From the NCBI RefSeq assembly GCF_003385235.1, contig NZ_PQIA01000006.1:1-64000 (forward strand): a stretch of DNA of 64,000 bases, given 5' to 3'. Below the pieces are notes generated by a model. That model worked only from the letters and a program-made list of their open reading frames with translations. It ran no database searches and had not been told where the DNA came from. Made by a program: the position numbers and the translations under genes. The DNA comes from Amycolatopsis circi (GTDB taxonomy: Bacteria > Actinomycetota > Actinomycetes > Mycobacteriales > Pseudonocardiaceae). Below are positions 62,124 to 64,000 of the stretch, piece after piece (positions within the stretch are counted from its first letter, which is position 1; each line of letters opens with the position of its first letter).

Positions 62124-62602
62124 GCTGTCCGTACCGCAGTGAAGTACAGCAACGCGGCACGGCGGTCGTGATGGACAGTGGCGTGGCGGGCACCTGCATC
62201 TCCGCAAGCTTCCGAGGTTCGCGCCAGCTCCCGCGCTGCGCAAAGATCGTTGGCTGAACTGTTTTTGCCAAACGGCGGCACTGTGCGAGCCGGATCGCTT
62301 TCTTGATCCGACCCGTCTAATGCCGCTCGATTCGAACACTCAACGCACGCACGATGCGTTGCGCGGACTCGTCGAGCGAGAGACCTTCGGCGGCAAGGGC
62401 ATCGACAGCGAGCTGAATCGGGTCAGCGGGAAGGTTCCGACCGACTCGGCGCACAGGCGTTCGCGGAGATGATTCGGCCCGCCAGCGGCGAAGTCAGAGT
62501 TTGTCGACGGAGCGGGGTATGTCCTCAAGCACAACCGGGTGGCGATAGCTAGGTTCCCCGGCGGGCGAATAGACCGCCGGGGTCTCTGCCGCGGTTACGG
62601 GC
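62124..62602. other. Interval between tRNA terminator and chitinase gene
   Basis: About 480 bases with no intact gene. Short frames on the - strand look like coding remnants (see 62317-62454). I see no second copy of the tRNA 3' end, so there is no direct evidence for an integrated element. Confidence 0.5.
62317..62454 (-). pseudogene. Possible C-terminal gene remnant
   Basis: A 45-residue frame from a GTG, VRRVGRNLPADPIQLAVDAL then AAEGLSLDESAQRIVRALSV, has a regular alternating helix pattern and codon-position bias, but no ribosome site; an in-frame stop cuts it off some 20 codons upstream. It is best read as the tail of a decayed gene. A tiny intact gene cannot be excluded. Confidence 0.3.
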
Positions 62603-64000
62603 TCAGCCGAGTCCGTCCAGGAATGGGCGGTGTGCGTTCTGGAACGCCCACCCGTAATACCGATCCCAGTTCACCGACCAAGTCATCAGCCCCCGCAGCG
62701 CGGGTGAAGGCCCGCCGCGCAGGGTGTATGAGCCGCAGCCGGTTCCGTGGGCTAGGCAGGTTACGGCGCTTTGGACTTCGGGCGGGGAGACGTAGCCGTT
62801 TCCTGCGCTGACAGCCGCGGGCAGGCCGACGGCGATTTGGTCCTCGCGGAGGCCTGGGAAAGTCTGGCCGGTGTTCGCGACTTTGAAGCCGGACTTCAGC
62901 ATGTCGGTCATCGCGATCAGGAAATCCGCGCCGCCCATGGTGTGGTACTGGTTGTCCAATCCCATGACCGGGCCCGAGTTGTAGTCCTGGACGTGCAGCA
63001 CCGTCAGCGAGTCACGTAAGGCATAGATCACCGGGAGGTAGGCACCCGTACGGCTGTCGCCACCGCCGGCGCCGCCGTAGAACTGGTAGCCCACCTGGAC
63101 GAAGAACGTTTCGGGGGCCATCGTGAGGACGAATTTGGCTCCGTAGCGGGCTTTCAGGGTCTTCAAAGCCGAGATCAGGTTGACGATCACCGGCGTGGTC
63201 GGGTTGTGGAAGTCCGTGTCGCCCGAGTTCAGGGACAGCGACTGGCTTTCGAAGTCGACGTCCAGGCCGTCCAAGCCGTATTTGTCGATGATCGCCGCGA
63301 CTGAGTTGACGAAGTTGTCGCGGGCGGCGGTGGTCGTCAGCTGGACTTCGCCGTTCTGGCCGCCGATCGAGATCAGGACCTTCTTGCCCTGCGCCTGCTT
63401 CGCGCGGATCGCCGCGATGAAGTCGGCGTCGCTTTCCACGCCTGGGCATTCGGTGGTCGCGCAGCGGTTGAAGCGGACGTCGCCTGAGGTCACCGACGTT
63501 GGTTCGGCGAAGGCTAGGTCGATGATGTCCCACGCGGCCGGGACGTCGGCGAGCTTCAGGTAGCCCGAGCCGTTCGCGAAGCTTGCGTGGACGTAGCCGA
63601 TCAGGGCGTGTTTCGGCAGGCCGGTGCTGGTGCAGCCGCTGGTGGTCGCGGAGACTGCGGGGGTGTGGGCGGATTCAGCCTGGTCGTTGTACGCGGTGAC
63701 CGAGTAGCTGTGCGAGGTGCAGGCGGTCAGGTCGGAAAGCGTCGCGGACGTACCGGTCACGGTGGCGCGCAGGGTGTTGTCTTCGTAGACGCGGTAGCCG
63801 GTGACCGTTCCCGCGGCAGCGCCCCAGTTCAGGGCGATCGACGTGTTGGTCACGGTGCCGACGGTCGGGTTTCCGGGGACGCCGGGTGCGCCGGGGGTGT
63901 CGCCGCCGGGGCCGTCTAGGACTACGTCGTCGGCGTAGTACGTGCCGGCACCGTACCAGCCGTGCAGGTACAGCTCTGCGGACGTCTGGTTCGCGGTGGT
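62603..64000 (-). CDS. Secreted GH18 chitinase, 5' end outside window
   Basis: At least 465 residues are visible, open to the right edge. The part nearest the edge (SAELYLHGWYGAGTYYADDVVLDGPG) looks like the end of a carbohydrate-binding beta-sandwich module. A Gly/Pro linker and a fibronectin type III domain follow (~60-140 of the visible part), then the GH18 barrel: HALIGYVHASFANGSGYL, the SIGGQNG strand and the catalytic YGLDGLDVDFES (DxxDxDxE, Glu as acid). The protein ends RYYGWAFQNAHRPFLDGLG. It hydrolyses chitin outside the cell. The module order is that of streptomycete-type family 18 chitinases. Confidence 0.94.
   Translation of the reverse strand, partial: TTANQTSAELYLHGWYGAGTYYADDVVLDGPGGDTPGAPGVPGNPTVGTVTNTSIALNWGAAAGTVTGYRVYEDNTLRATVTGTSATLSDLTACTSHSYSVTAYNDQAESAHTPAVSATTSGCTSTGLPKHALIGYVHASFANGSGYLKLADVPAAWDIIDLAFAEPTSVTSGDVRFNRCATTECPGVESDADFIAAIRAKQAQGKKVLISIGGQNGEVQLTTTAARDNFVNSVAAIIDKYGLDGLDVDFESQSLSLNSGDTDFHNPTTPVIVNLISALKTLKARYGAKFVLTMAPETFFVQVGYQFYGGAGGGDSRTGAYLPVIYALRDSLTVLHVQDYNSGPVMGLDNQYHTMGGADFLIAMTDMLKSGFKVANTGQTFPGLREDQIAVGLPAAVSAGNGYVSPPEVQSAVTCLAHGTGCGSYTLRGGPSPALRGLMTWSVNWDRYYGWAFQNAHRPFLDGLG

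Noticed and set aside
62004..62339. 111-residue - strand frame ending with GNRTPDLLDANETRYQLRYSP-like text
   Set aside because: Its end is the reverse complement of the tRNA-Ala gene, a well-known source of false proteins in databases.

Overview
The window reads as chromosomal DNA of a high-GC filamentous actinomycete. The order mprA/mprB-like two-component genes, pepD-like HtrA protease, moaB-like, mscL, fmdB-like, 5-formyltetrahydrofolate cyclo-ligase, galU, moeA/glp, rimJ, glpR/sepX matches the mycobacterial Rv0981-Rv0996 neighbourhood. Together with many GTG starts and 4-base overlaps, this suggests Pseudonocardiaceae, most likely Amycolatopsis (inference).

Region 1 (1-20.3 kb) is most of a type II polyketide gene cluster, cut off on the left inside an acetyl-CoA carboxylase transferase gene. 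It holds ACP, KS-beta, KS-alpha, a TcmN-like aromatase, a TcmI-like cyclase, a cupin (RemF-like) cyclase, a ketoreductase, two ABM-type monooxygenases, two DUF1772 (anthrone-oxygenase-like) membrane proteins, two FAD hydroxylases, a P450, an F420/FMN-type oxidoreductase, two O-methyltransferases, a glycosyltransferase, two SchA/CurD-like proteins and a POT-type transporter. The TcmN + TcmI + cupin + ketoreductase set points to a glycosylated, O-methylated, heavily oxidised pentangular polyphenol. From memory, amexanthomycins of A. mediterranei are one such family. Unusually, KS-alpha (19.1-20.3 kb, + strand, with KR and cyclases) is 15 kb from KS-beta and ACP (2.9-4.4 kb, - strand).

Region 2 (20.3-24.8 kb) carries a DUF3159 membrane protein and an FAD monooxygenase divergent from a TetR gene with a palindromic operator, then a second TetR gene divergent from a carboxylesterase.

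Region 3 (24.7-33.7 kb) is a seven-gene aromatic catabolism operon controlled by a divergent GntR gene: FAH-family hydrolase, extradiol dioxygenase, LigW-like decarboxylase, aromatic-acid MFS transporter, FAD phenol hydroxylase, SMP-30 lactonase and acetoacetyl-CoA synthetase. The set fits an orsellinate/orcinol-like route ending in pyruvate plus acetoacetate (hypothesis).

Region 4 (33.8-39 kb) is accessory: a frameshifted HSL-type esterase, a TetR/MFS pair, an orphan NarL-type regulator, a TRIC-family channel and a small lipoprotein-like protein.

Region 5 (39-62 kb) is the conserved core. MprAB-like genes and a PepD-like protease carry matching CTYAGS direct repeats upstream. deoR-galT sits between them, and a 9-kb block (five-gene coupled operon of GT2, DUF2064, methyltransferase, cytochrome b/Mo-oxidoreductase fusion and small membrane protein; membrane protein; second two-component system; MBL hydrolase; zinc-ribbon epimerase) interrupts the synteny. 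Then come moaB-like, mscL, SAF-domain, fmdB-like, 5-FCL, galU, glp, rimJ and glpR/sepX. Region 6 (62-64 kb) has tRNA-Ala(CGC) with a terminator, a degraded stretch, and the C-terminal part of a secreted GH18 chitinase running off the right edge.
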